From the NCBI GenBank assembly GCA_030549175.1, contig JAUKUA010000003.1, forward strand, positions 5,890,001-5,954,000: 64,000 nt of DNA. Reading direction: 5' to 3'. A model generated the notes under the pieces. That model was not told the DNA's origin, did no database searches, and worked only from the letters and a program-made list of their open reading frames with translations. Below are positions 1-10,280 of this stretch, in pieces. Origin of the DNA: Lasiosphaeris hirsuta (Eukaryota > Ascomycota > Sordariomycetes > Sordariales > Lasiosphaeriaceae). The position numbers and the translations under genes are program-made. The first letter of the stretch is position 1, and each line of letters starts with the position of its first letter.

Positions 1-582
1 CCCCGGTACTCACCACCGGCCCGTTGCTACATCATCTGAGCGACGCTATTTCGGGATGCACCGTCAAGTGTCCCCCCATGCGGCCTCCGGAGAGCTCCTT
101 GCCCCCAACTTGCCCTCGGCTCACATGGCACCATGGCCGAGAGGATAGCTACCCCTGTCCAAGAGTATCGCCAGTTCAACAATAGCTACCTATAGTGCCT
201 AGGTAGTTTTATGGCCTTGGAGACACCTACCTATTCTGAGGTTTGTGCAGCTGCATGGTCCACGTCCTACTCCCGATCCGGAGGGCTTCTATTTTGCTTG
301 GCCCCGAGGTAGGTAATCTGATCAAGATGCAAACACTCACCATCAGTCATATAAAGTCCATTCCACATCCACCCTCCACCGTGATCATTCGTCATAGACC
401 GGAACATACCAAGCCACCTATCTACACCATCAGTGATCACCCTTCCCTGTCTTCGATCCTAGTCATCGTCTTATGCCACTGGTCGACGCTGCTCTTCTCC
501 TCAGCACTGGGGCCATATCCTCACCGGCTGGAGGTTTTGCCATACCGACCGGGTCTTTCGAGTATCACCTCGCCACATCATC
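1..582. other. Upstream intergenic region, no gene seen
   Basis: No open frame here resembles a protein I recognise. The stretch is the presumed promoter and 5' leader of the plus-strand TmpA-like gene that follows. It is pyrimidine-rich close to that gene. Confidence 0.5.
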
Positions 583-2601
583 ATGCCTGTCTTAAGGAGC
601 CTCACACACCCTCCCCGCTCCCTCCCGGCGATGGGGTCGCCGGACAGCCAATGGTCCGAGTTTTCGGACCGAAGCCGTGGAACCGCCTTGCCTCCTCCTA
701 CCCCCCTCCCCCTTCCCAACGTCGAGGACTTGACCGACTGCGAGTCCGATGACTCGGACGCAGAGCCCAACGACGCCTATATCACACGGCCAACCAGGGC
801 CTTCTTTCTCGGCATCCGCGCCAGCAGGCTCATCTCACCCAGAGACCTAGAAGAAGGTCGCCTTTCCAGAGTCGCCTCCTCCGAAACCCTCGTGGGTGAC
901 ATGGATATCGAAAAGGAGAAGTCAAAGTCCAAGTCCCGGGTCCTTCTTCCAGAGAGCGACCCTCTCGAGTACCATGGGCTCGACAGCTCGCCACTGCCCC
1001 CTAAGCAAGGATCGCGGTTGTACAGATACCTGCGATGGAACTTTGGGTCTGTCTACCGCCGCATCTTCTGCCTCGCCTTCCTCGGTAACTTTGCCGCGCT
1101 TGCATTCCTCGTCACCAACTCGTTTGTCGAGGGCAAGAAGCTTCTCACCTACCAGCAAGCTGGTGTTGCCGTCACGGCCAACATCACCGCTGCCATGCTC
1201 GTCCGCAATGAACACATTGTCAACGCACTCTTCTGGGTCTTTGGCACATGGACCAAGCGCCTCCCCTACTGGGCTCGCAAGCTCGTGGCCAAGGTCTACT
1301 CCTACGGCGGCATCCACAGTGGCGGCGCTGTTGCTGGAACCTTTTGGTACATCGCTTTCCTCGTCCTCCTCACTGTGGAGCTCCAGGCAAGCGGGCCCCT
1401 CTCCGTTGTCCGCAGCTGGATCTACTTTGTCAGCTACTTCATCTTGTTCCTGCTCGTCTCCATGCTCATCTCGGCGCACCCTCGTCTGCGTGTTCTCATG
1501 CACAACTGGTTTGAGGGGATCCACCGCTACATGGGCTGGCTGGCTGTGATTCTCTTCTGGGCGCAGAATATGCTCCTGACTGCCGACGCGGGCCAGACCA
1601 ATGGCGTCCCCTTTGGCAAGGCCCTTCTTGTGTCCCCCAACTTTTGGATGCTCGTCATCATCACCTTGATCGTCATCTACCCCTGGACCCGCATGAGGCT
1701 GCGTGACGTCGAAGCTGAGGTGCTCTCGGAGCACTGCGTCAAACTCAACTTCAACTACCGCGACGTCCACTACGGTCAGGCTATCCGCCTCACAGACGCC
1801 CCTCTCTCGGAGACGCATGCCTTTGGCGTCATCCCATTCCCCCGCGCCCCCAAGCCAGTCTCTCACTGCACCGGCTGCACATGCCATCACAGCATCGAGA
1901 TGGATAACACAGAGATGATGAGCCCGGCCATCTCGGCTTCCTCCACGGGAATGTCGGAGAAGAGCCGCAAGTTCACCAGCAAATCTCTTATCCCCGCCCG
2001 CAAGGCGAAATCGGAGCCTACCCCGGCCGCCCTCTCCCACGCCGGCGACCGCGGCTTCTCCGTCATTGTCTCCAACGCGGGTGACTGGACCAAGAAGATT
2101 ATCCGCGACCCGCCCAAGAAGATCTACACACGCGGAACACCGCAGTTTGGTGTCCTGCGCGTAGCAGGCCTCTTTGAGCCGTGCATCATCATCGCCACGG
2201 GGTCGGGCATCGCGCCCTGCCTGAGCTTGTTTGTGCAGAAGCCGGATCACCCGGTGCGCATCATCTGGTCGACCAAGTCGCCGATTGAGACGTACGGGCA
2301 GGCGGTGATCGATCTGCTGTACCAGACGGACCCGAGGGCCATCATCATCGACACGAGCAAGGGGGCCAACAAGAGGCCCGACCTGGTCAAGATTGCCTAC
2401 CGCGTCTGGGAGCAGAGCCGCACTGAGGGGCCGGCCGACTATGCCGGGCTCGAGGGCCGGCGGAATACCACGGGCAGGAAGGAGAACGTCGGGCAGTGCG
2501 AGGCTGTGGTGATCATCTCGAACCAGAAGGTCACCAAGAAGGTGGTGTACGGCCTCGAGACCCGGGGTGTCCCGGCCTACGGCGCGATCTTTGACTCTTG
2601 A
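583..2601 (+). CDS. TmpA-like integral membrane flavoprotein (ferric-reductase-like)
   Basis: Single uninterrupted reading frame of 672 residues. An acidic, Ser/Pro-rich N-terminal region of about 155 residues is followed by about six hydrophobic segments, roughly residues 157-375. These contain conserved-looking His residues (RNEHIVN, SAHPRLR, FEGIHRYMGW). The C-terminal soluble half ends with an NAD-binding-type motif (IIIATGSGIAPCLSLF) and VVIISNQKVTKKV. This architecture matches the fungal family founded by Aspergillus nidulans TmpA, a membrane flavoprotein known to influence conidiation, which is related to ferric reductases and to C-terminal domains of some NRPS-like enzymes. A role in redox or developmental signalling is inference from the family. 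The start at 583 is the first ATG; a second in-frame ATG at 631 (MGSPDSQ) is an equally plausible start. No intron is needed. Product class is fairly secure; substrate is unknown. Confidence 0.82.
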   Translation: MPVLRSLTHPPRSLPAMGSPDSQWSEFSDRSRGTALPPPTPLPLPNVEDLTDCESDDSDAEPNDAYITRPTRAFFLGIRASRLISPRDLEEGRLSRVASSETLVGDMDIEKEKSKSKSRVLLPESDPLEYHGLDSSPLPPKQGSRLYRYLRWNFGSVYRRIFCLAFLGNFAALAFLVTNSFVEGKKLLTYQQAGVAVTANITAAMLVRNEHIVNALFWVFGTWTKRLPYWARKLVAKVYSYGGIHSGGAVAGTFWYIAFLVLLTVELQASGPLSVVRSWIYFVSYFILFLLVSMLISAHPRLRVLMHNWFEGIHRYMGWLAVILFWAQNMLLTADAGQTNGVPFGKALLVSPNFWMLVIITLIVIYPWTRMRLRDVEAEVLSEHCVKLNFNYRDVHYGQAIRLTDAPLSETHAFGVIPFPRAPKPVSHCTGCTCHHSIEMDNTEMMSPAISASSTGMSEKSRKFTSKSLIPARKAKSEPTPAALSHAGDRGFSVIVSNAGDWTKKIIRDPPKKIYTRGTPQFGVLRVAGLFEPCIIIATGSGIAPCLSLFVQKPDHPVRIIWSTKSPIETYGQAVIDLLYQTDPRAIIIDTSKGANKRPDLVKIAYRVWEQSRTEGPADYAGLEGRRNTTGRKENVGQCEAVVIISNQKVTKKVVYGLETRGVPAYGAIFDS

Positions 2602-3386
2602 GCCGTTTCCTTGTGTCTGGGATTAGACGGTTCGTTTGCATCATGGCAAGGTGTTTGGGATACTGGGAGGACAGATTTGGGATTTCTTGTTTCAGCCTTG
2701 TGGGAGTCAACCCTACCCTCGTTTTTGTTCTTTCTGTTCTATACCTTTTTCACTTCACTTGTACTTTTTTCCCCTGAATACCATGCTTCAGGCTTATTTC
2801 TTGGGGGTGGGGTGATAGAGACATACTCTAGACTACAGGTAGAGGACGAGGTTTACAGAAATGGCCAGGAGGCCAGGGGCTATGAGCCACATGAACAAAT
2901 TTACTGCCTATGAGGCATCATGATCTACTTCAATCTTGAAACAGTTCTTCATTTTCATCAACTGGCACCCGGTGAATGCACAGTGTCCATTGTTGGCTGA
3001 TAGTCTCGGATATCAGCTCAGTAAACAAAGATAAAGACGAACACTCATGCTCCACGCCCAAATGAACCGCGCCTCCTTACCGCGGGCCGCATGTTGACGA
3101 GCCGCTCGGCCCCTCCCACCCCAGATTGCCGCCTCTGCCACTCTGCTGATCTCGGTCTGCACTTCGAAAATTAATTGCCCTGGCCAGCCGAGCCCGCGAC
3201 CCCAGCCAAATTTAGGTGTGCGGCCGGCTGGGCCCATTTACCCGCTGTGGGGAGCATTTAGTTACCTTTACTAATCTAATGATGCTCGTTTATTGACTTT
3301 GAGTTAAGTTGACGAGGATCAAAATAAGACCCGGTGGTCGATAGTAGTAGTAGGTATTATGGGGGATTTGGAATGTTGGGGGATAC
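2602..3386. other. Intergenic region, no gene seen
   Basis: Presumed 3' flank of the TmpA-like gene, then spacer up to the tRNA-like element. A short TAG/TAA-type triplet run lies near 3345-3357. No open frame here looks like a real protein. Confidence 0.4.
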
Positions 3387-3489
3387 ACTTAGGGCCCGGA
3401 ATCGAACCGGGTGGTTTTGACCCTATGCCATTGGGTCGGGGCCACCCTCAAGCTGCGGATCAGCGCTCTACTAACTGAGCTACCTAAGT
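3387..3489 (-). tRNA. tRNA-like element (possible intron-bearing tRNA or tRNA pseudogene)
   Basis: On the minus strand there is a perfect A box (TAGCTCAGTTAG), a perfect B box (GGTTCGATTCC) and fully complementary 7-nt ends (ACTTAGG with CCTAAGT), as in a tRNA acceptor stem. The D arm (GCTC...GAGC) and T arm (CCCGG...CCGGG) fold normally, but one extra C lies between T arm and acceptor. The middle does not give a standard anticodon loop with U33. Instead it holds two nested hairpins (GGGTGG...CCACCC around GACCC...GGGTC). No T-run terminator follows closely. It may be a tRNA with an odd intron, a pseudogene, or another Pol III element; I cannot assign an amino acid. Confidence 0.4.
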
Positions 3490-3930
3490 TGAAAAGTGGT
3501 GCTCTAAATTCAGATGACAACGAGCATGCGCGCCTCCGCCTCCCTCCTCCCCCCCTTTCCCCCCTATCAAGTTGCTGGACTTACTGCAGTTGCTTCACTT
3601 GCTACATTTGCTGCTTGCCAATTCAGGTAGTGGGTGGTCTTTGATGCTCGCTGTTCCTCTGTGAAAGATTTTTTTTTCTTTGTTCTGGGCTGGGTTTTGA
3701 ATGGTGCTAAGGAGGCGGTAGGTGGAGAACAATGACATTGATCACGGATACAGTGGAAATTCTTGCCAAAGTATCCATATAAGCTAAGCTAGGGGGCGTG
3801 ACAAGGCGATGGGATCACCACTTTGTATGGGAGATATATACTTGACCTATATACATCCTTTCCAATCTGAGTCCATATCATTTTCACGAGAACCATCGGC
3901 ACAAGCATTGGCACTGTGGCATCACCCTCA
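3490..3930. other. Intergenic region upstream of the kinase gene
   Basis: No gene recognised. It contains a T-rich tract (about 3668-3680) and a TATATA-type element near 3835. It is the probable promoter of the plus-strand kinase-like gene. Confidence 0.35.
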
Positions 3931-5463
3931 ATGCCAGAGATCCAAAGAATCCAACACACCTGCCCTCCGCAGCCGGCGCTGCTCCTTTTCCCCTTACGAC
4001 GGCCCGAAATCGAGAGGCGGCGCAACCTGTGCGAACACCCCGACGACGAGGCCACGCGGTACCTGCAGGACCGTCCCGAAGGCTTCATCTTCATCCGATG
4101 GCCCAAGAAGACCGACGGGAAAGTGCAAGTGGGCCTCTTCCAAGCGATCGGAAACCCCAGCGAGCTCGTCGCCATCAAGAAGATGACGGGCGAGTCCGGG
4201 CTGTCTCGCGTGAGTGCGGACCGGGCCCCCTCCGAAGTCATGATCAGCTCCCTAATAGACCGGCTCGTCAGGCGATAGCTGCCCCTCGACTCGGATCTGA
4301 CGACCTTTCCCCAGATGCTCGCCTTCCAGATCCACCGGGACGGCCCCGACTACAAACAAGACCTCGACGCCACCATCGTCTACAAGTACTACAACGGCGG
4401 CACGCTGGAGGACCTCGTCGAGCGGCACAAAGCCCAACGCAAGCAAATCCCCGAAGGCCTCATCTGGCACGTCCTCGTCCAGCTCGCCCAAACCCTCTCC
4501 TACCTGCACACCGGCCGCACAAACACCTTCTCCCCGGCCCCGCCCACTTGGACCCCCATCATCCACGCCGACGCCCACCTAGCCAACATCTGGCTGCACC
4601 ACCCCACGCCCACGGAGCGGTCCCTGGACCCCCGCCTGCGCGCCTTCACCCCCGCCCTCCCGCAAATCATCCTCGGCGACTTCGGCATGGCCTTCCCCTT
4701 TGACACAACGCACCGGCGCCGCTACTTTCCCCGCGACGGCGGCGGCCGGCTGCCCGAGCGCGCCACCTGGCCCGACAAGGCGTACCTGGGCGCCGTGCTG
4801 CTGCACTTGGTGTTTGCGTCGGACCCGGCGGTGGAGGTGGGGATTGGCTTCTCCGGGCAGGGTGTTGGTGGTCCGCGGGATGCCAGGGGCCAGCTGGTGC
4901 TGGCGCGGCGGGAGGCGGAGGAGAGGAGGCGGGGGAGGAGTCGGGTTCCTAGGGCGTTGGTGGGGTATAGTCGGGATTTGTTGGAGGTGGCGATTGCGTT
5001 TGAGAGGTTGGTGGGTGTGTTGGATCCTCCCAGGGTTTGGTCGCGGTTGAGGGGGGCGAGGGCGGCGCAGTGGAGGACGTGGCCATCGAATGACTTTGTG
5101 TATGGGCATCTGGTGGCTGCGGGGACTGGGTATGTTGATAGGTACCGGGACAGTGGTAGCCAGCGGCCTGTGAGGAGGGACGATTTCCTTCTGCCAATGC
5201 TGCCGGATGCCTCCCGGAAACTGCAGCGCGGCTTTGACAGACGCTTTCCTGGCTGTGCAGAGGTTGGCTGGGTTCAGTGTGAGGGCCCGGAGTCGGCCAT
5301 CGCGTACAGGAGGGTCAGCGGCCCGTTGGTAAGTCTTGGTCTAATCCCTGGTTATTCTTTGAGTCCGGCTGCTGTGGTTACCGTAAGTCTGTCCCGAGTT
5401 CATGCTTACCGTGGCAGTGTATCCGCCCCCAGCCCAGGTAAGGCCGTTGAAGGCTTGCGTTGA
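3931..5463 (+). CDS. Divergent protein-kinase-like protein, with an intron or in-frame stop near the start
   Basis: The frame from ATG 3931 encodes kinase hallmarks: VAIKKM (beta-3 lysine), a helix-C-like SEVMISSLID, IIHADAHLANIW in place of HRDxxxxN, and LGDFGMAF (DFG). The catalytic-loop Arg is therefore absent (HAD). The frame is interrupted only by TAG at 4276-4278. This can be removed by an in-phase 69-nt intron, 4210-4278, with a good GTGAGT donor, CTAAT and an AG acceptor. That intron would also remove the helix-C-like segment, so a genuine nonsense codon is an alternative. The 3' end is uncertain: GTAAGT at 5329 may start another intron leading to a short last exon near 5500-5520, otherwise the frame reads to 5463. 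Substrate and role are unknown. The first ATG, not the upstream GTG, was chosen. Confidence 0.6.
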
Positions 5464-6246
5464 ATCGAGGCTAAATATTCTCTAATAGGTCGACAACTTG
5501 AACGACGGGCGATTCTAGAAGAACGGAGACGTCCCCCCGACTTGCTTCTGTAGACTACCAACTTGAATCCCAAGTTGTCGAGACCGGAACCTCGCTCGCT
5601 GAAGAAGAGCGGTATTTGTTGAGTTTGTAAACGTGTTATTTTGCAGCGTGGGCGAGTAGATGAGTAGAAGATAGATGGCAGATCTGACATCCTAGATCCA
5701 GATCCATCATGATTGAATCTAATATATGTTGTTGACCAAGAAGAAATTGAGCAAAAGTTGATACCGTGTGAAAATGGTGACTACCCTTATATAACAAACC
5801 TAGGCCCTCCACATAACTCATGTCGATAAAACACCTGGCTAAGAAAAAGAAGAGGAAACGTGGAAAAAGAAGAGTTGGGGTTGTTAGTTCTCCAACAAAT
5901 GGGCCATGCCCTAAGCCATTATTATACGGGCAGTGTGGCACACTGGCAGCACACATAGGTCTGGCGAATACATCCCTATATCAGACTTTTGTGCTAGGAT
6001 GGTGTTAGCTCTCCTAAATTGAAAGAATTCTTTTAGCGAAAGAGTATGCTACAATAAAACAGGGTGAGAGCTTGCTCTAATGCCTTGAAGCTGCATCATG
6101 ATTCTCTTTTCCAACGCCATAAAACGGAACGCTCAGAGATTGATGCTCAGTCCGACTATTACCCTCGCTCTCGAAATGCAGTCTGAACAGCCAAGAAGCG
6201 GTCAACTAAAAATGGTACCGATACAAATTTCCATGTCCTTCCTCGC
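5464..6246. other. AT-richer intergenic region
   Basis: This holds the possible 3' terminal exon or UTR of the kinase gene (up to about 5520), then a noticeably AT-richer stretch with A-runs (for example 5840-5870). No convincing coding sequence on either strand. Confidence 0.4.
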
Positions 6247-6759
6247 CTATGTATCTCGCTGAGTGGTCCCTGTATTTAACCAATTCACCGTCCTAGCGAA
6301 CCCTTTCAAAAAATTCCAGGTACTGGTCGCCGATCTCTTGAGTGTGAATTTTCTTGCTGGGGGGGGTGTTTTCAACGAGGTCGAGCGGCCGGGATGGGTG
6401 TTGAATGTCGCTGCCGGATTCTCACGTGTCTCCGAAATTAAATCTGGCTCGGCTGTCTCTCCCGTTCCGAACATGTTCGCGGATTTCGGTTCGGGTTTCG
6501 GTTCGGGTGTCAAAGAGAGGGAGCTCGGTTCCTGGCTTACGGGAAGCTTGGCCCCTTTGGTTTTGGTAGCTGCCTTTCTAATTTCATCCTGCATCGTGGT
6601 CGGGAGCTCAGCAACTCGAAGCCATCCGATAGCATTCGATGGGAATGAAGGGTCGACATACCTGGTTGAGTTCCTTTCTGGAAATGAGAAAGACACGATC
6701 CTGCCCCCTCCTCTGTTTACGAGGTAAGATTGAATTGTCAGTGCATGGCTGGGATGCAT
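6247..6759 (-). CDS. Hypothetical small protein, weakly supported
   Basis: Open frame of 170 residues beginning at an ATG; an internal ATG would give a more protein-like 115-residue product (MQDEIRKAATKTKGAK...). The sequence is Lys/Pro/Ser/Thr-rich with a short PEPKPEPK repeat and a basic C-terminal segment (RKFTLKRSATSTWNFLKGF). No domain recognised, no signal peptide, no clear splice signals. It lies alone in a 2.8-kb gene-poor stretch, so it may be a chance frame. Confidence 0.3.
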   Translation of the reverse strand: MHPSHALTIQSYLVNRGGGRIVSFSFPERNSTRYVDPSFPSNAIGWLRVAELPTTMQDEIRKAATKTKGAKLPVSQEPSSLSLTPEPKPEPKSANMFGTGETAEPDLISETRENPAATFNTHPGRSTSLKTPPPARKFTLKRSATSTWNFLKGFARTVNWLNTGTTQRDT

Positions 6760-8359
6760 CGAAACGAAGCTGTAGGTACCTGGATCTGGAAATTCTTCTC
6801 ATCTGGACCGCTCGAGTCTTTGTATTGCTCTCTTAGCCACCTCCCAAGCTTCCGCGTGTCGGGATTCAGGGGCAATTTTGTCTCTTGCCAGCCAATGGGG
6901 ACATCCATGGACCGGTAGCGTGGAATACAGAACCTTGATCAACTTGAAAGCTTAGTATGTATATCGAACAGCTACTGCTTTGGGGCTGCTGTCTTGTGAA
7001 GCTGGGGGTTGGGTTTAGAAATCGCACATTTTTCAGTTCTGGGAGCAGATTGATCTTCTCCCAGAGGCGGGGGCGAGGGAGCCTTTGGGGAAAAGTACGG
7101 AAATCGTGTCTGCGGTGATTGGTTGCGGTGCCGCTGTACTGCCTGGCTTGTACCTCCCCTCCCCCCCCCCCTTTGAGCTCACTGCATCTATCCAGGCTGC
7201 TTTTGACTCTTTATCGTAAAAAGATTTGTTTGCCTCTGTGCTCAACTGTGCAAGCCGCGGCAAAGTGTCTCGTAAGAAGAGACTCACCGTCTTTCCAACT
7301 CGCCCCGACAACTGCTTAGTTTGCTGTCCTGGCAGCAATCTGACCAAAAACGTGTTTGGCTTGATGCCGGACGAGAACAAAAGTGGCTGTGAGAAGGTGA
7401 CGAGTGCTGAGGCCGGGCTATGCGCTGGCGTGGCTGGTCAGACAGCTCGCTTGCATATCCCGGGGCACATGGACAGCAATGATTCCATGTCAACACGGAA
7501 CACTGAGCACCACCCTTCAGGCCTTTTGCGCAGCGTCCCGACCTGTCATAGGCCTTAATTTGGGTCGTCCGCCCCAGGAGGCGCCGAGGGTTGCGTCCGA
7601 TTGGATTGATACTCGTGGTGTCACCGCTACTATCGTACCAATCATGCAAACCCCCGTTCGATTTGGCCATTGCCATATGAGAGCCTAGGCCCATGGCAGC
7701 ATGCGAGGGTAAGGCGGCAGGTTACACGGTCTGGGTTCCCATTTTATCATAAAGTTGTCCGCGAGCCTTGCGGGCTTTCTGGATGGGAGGGGCCGTTATA
7801 AGAGGGGGAGCACCCTGTTCCTGCGCGCCACTGAGGCTTGCGAAGTGAGCCAGAATCAATCCCCCTTTGCTCCAGGCTTTCTCCAAAACTCACAAGCGAC
7901 GGAATGGATTGGCCGGATGCTGAGAAGCCTGTCCTCCAGCCAGGGGACGACACCTTCGAATTTGATGCCGGGTCCGCTTTCACTTCTCGGGTCTTACGAA
8001 GTTCAAGTGTACAAAATGCCTACCCTACACCTCGGAAGCTTGGGGGCACTGAACTCACTCCTTGGATCACAGCATGCCTTACAGGAACCGCCACTTTACT
8101 TGCCAGTGCCCGAATCAGGCCCATGTGCTGAATGGGACAACTGGCTTAAGGTCAGTAGAGGGTGGCACGTATATATCATTTACAGCAATCATGTACTCAC
8201 CAAAAGCCCATGTGTCTACCCAGTCGCCCGTCTTCAAGCAACTCCCGCAAGATCGGCAATATTTCCCTGGGAGCCCAGATAGATCTGGTTACCATATCCT
8301 GTGAGTCACCAGTACTGCAGAATATCAGCAATGCTGCTCTAACCGCTTCGACCTGCAAG
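6760..8359. other. Gene-poor region with possible 5' exons of the CorA-like gene
   Basis: No gene recognised between 6760 and about 7750. From about 7838 to 8300 several overlapping frames are open, one starting MRSEPESIPL at 7838. A GTGAGT donor at 8301 with a CTAAC branch and AG at 8358-8359 leads into the first certain exon of the CorA-like gene, so some of this is probably its 5' coding part. I could not fix the reading frame or start. Confidence 0.4.
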
Positions 8360-9989
8360 ACTATCAGCCCGGATCAGACCAGCACAAACAACCCCGACCG
8401 AAGAAGCAGCCGACCTCTACTATCTGCCATGCAAGAAAGAAGACTGGGAAAAGCTCGTTCGACTTGTTCCATTCCACAACGCCATATCAGACAACATCGG
8501 CAGGGGAAAAAGCTTCTCAACATGTCTCGCGACCGAGCACAATGGCGAAAACGTGGAGATGTATACGGCCGTCATGTCGAGAGAGTGGCCTGAAAACATT
8601 GCTATATCCTCGACATACTTTCAAAGCTCGAGGTTCACTGTAGCCATTATTTATGGCTGTAGCGATGTTAAAGATAGGGATGATGGAAAGCCGAGTGTTA
8701 TGGACAGGATACAATCCCTTCTTGACCGCTCACCTGAGGCCAGGGGCCATCCCTTGCTTCTGCCCCGCATCTTTGCGGAGCTCCAGCGCGATAGGGTCGA
8801 ATCTCTGGTGCTGGACATTGAGACGCAACTTGACGAACTGAACTCCGACTTGAGAATCAACGTCAGACTCCAGGCCGATGACAAGAATGTGCCCACGTCG
8901 CGGCAGCTTGATTGGGAAATGAGCCGCCGGCTGGGGAGGTTTCGCGTCAAGGTAAAGAGAGTGGAAGAAGAAGCCAGGATGTCGCGGGAAAACCTCCATA
9001 AGATGATCAGCCATATTAAAGATTCCACTGAAAGCGGCTTCTGGCTAGGACGTAAGTACTATCCGCGAAATATCAGAGGTTGCTAACAACTCACCTGGTT
9101 AGGTAACCCGCCAGATGCCGGGACTCGGAGCTTCAGTCAGGAACACGAGGCATTATTCAAGAAAAACACGAAGCGATTCAAGGATAGGTTTGAGGATATT
9201 TGCAAAGAGCTAGATGCTATGATGGTCAGATGCCGCACAGGCTTCGAGGAGGTGACATATGCTAGAGAGCTTGTAAGTACTGGAGGTCATGTTACCATTC
9301 TGAGAGACACCTCAAGGCTGACTCAGCACCACCTAGTTCATGGCCGAGCTTGCACGACAGGAAGCTGAGCACTCTAAAAAGGAGGCCGAGCAAACCAGCC
9401 GCCAGACGCGAATGAGTACTGTTATTGCCTTTGTTGCCATGCTCTACCTCCCAACAACCTTGGTTGCAGTACGTCCCACCTTCACCTTACCTAAATCTGA
9501 TTCACGAGTTTGACGCCGTCGTAGACAATCTTCGCCATGCCTGTTTTTGACTTTAGCCATCGTTGGATGGATGAGAAGTTCAGATATATGCCCGAAGACT
9601 CCTCTGATGGGCCCAGCAACTCCAACTCCTCCGATACTTCTGTTTCTCAGAGCGCGCAGGCACCACATCATGATTCCCCGGTATTTTCAGCCTACTTCTG
9701 GTGGTATCTTCTCGTTTCGGTTGGCCTTACCGTTATTACCCTTGGCCTCTGGTACTGGAAAACTCGGGATTATGATGAAAATGCAAAAGAAAAGGGCGAG
9801 GCGCATGAGAAGGAAGCCCTAATGCATGACGAGCATAGGGAACCCAAGACAGATGGAAGCGAAACATCGGGGACGCCATCTGGTAATGCATCAGGCGGCG
9901 GTAGCCTGAAGGCTCTGTTGAGAAAATTATTACTGATTCATAAACAAAAGCAAGCTGCTGATGTCGAGAAAGCTACTACGGATGACTAA
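8360..9989 (+). CDS. CorA-like Mg2+/divalent-cation transporter family protein
   Basis: Exons 8360-9051, 9103-9272, 9337-9468 and 9525-9989 are joined by short introns (51, 64 and 56 nt) with GTAAGT/GTACGT donors. The product has a long charged helical region (RRLGRFRVKVKRVEEEARMS..., then FKDRFEDICKELDAMM). The typical fungal CorA-like C-terminus follows: YLPTTLVA, TIFAMPVFDF, a periplasmic-type loop, then a second membrane helix (WWYLLVSVGLTVITLGLWYW) and a charged tail of about 80 residues. The classical GMN signature of CorA is not present; the matching position reads AMP. Family members move Mg2+ or Zn2+ in bacteria, but many fungal versions are of unknown function. The N-terminal start lies upstream of 8301 and is not resolved. 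Confidence 0.72.
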
Positions 9990-10280
9990 ACAAAAGCGGG
10001 CTCCTAATAGCATGGCTTAGGATATCTAGGTACCTATATAGACCCAAATGGAGCGATTAACTGATGATGGCAAGCGCAGAAAATGCCCCTTCTCGAGGTT
10101 ACTGCAATAGGTGCGTCCCGGCGGGACAATCCCCTTTCTAGATTACCAACATTGCAGTTTCACCAGTTATCCAGGACTGGCAAAGCTCTGAGCTGGGCCT
10201 TGAAATTAGCCTCCATTTTAGCGTGCATTTAAGCCTTCCCTTGTGTCCTGTCCCAGCCCAACCTCACGACAGGCCAACTA

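Noticed and set aside
922..2250. 442-codon minus-strand frame under the TmpA-like gene
   Set aside because: Antisense shadow of a well-supported gene; product is a His/Asp/Arg-rich sequence typical of the reverse of GC-rich codons.
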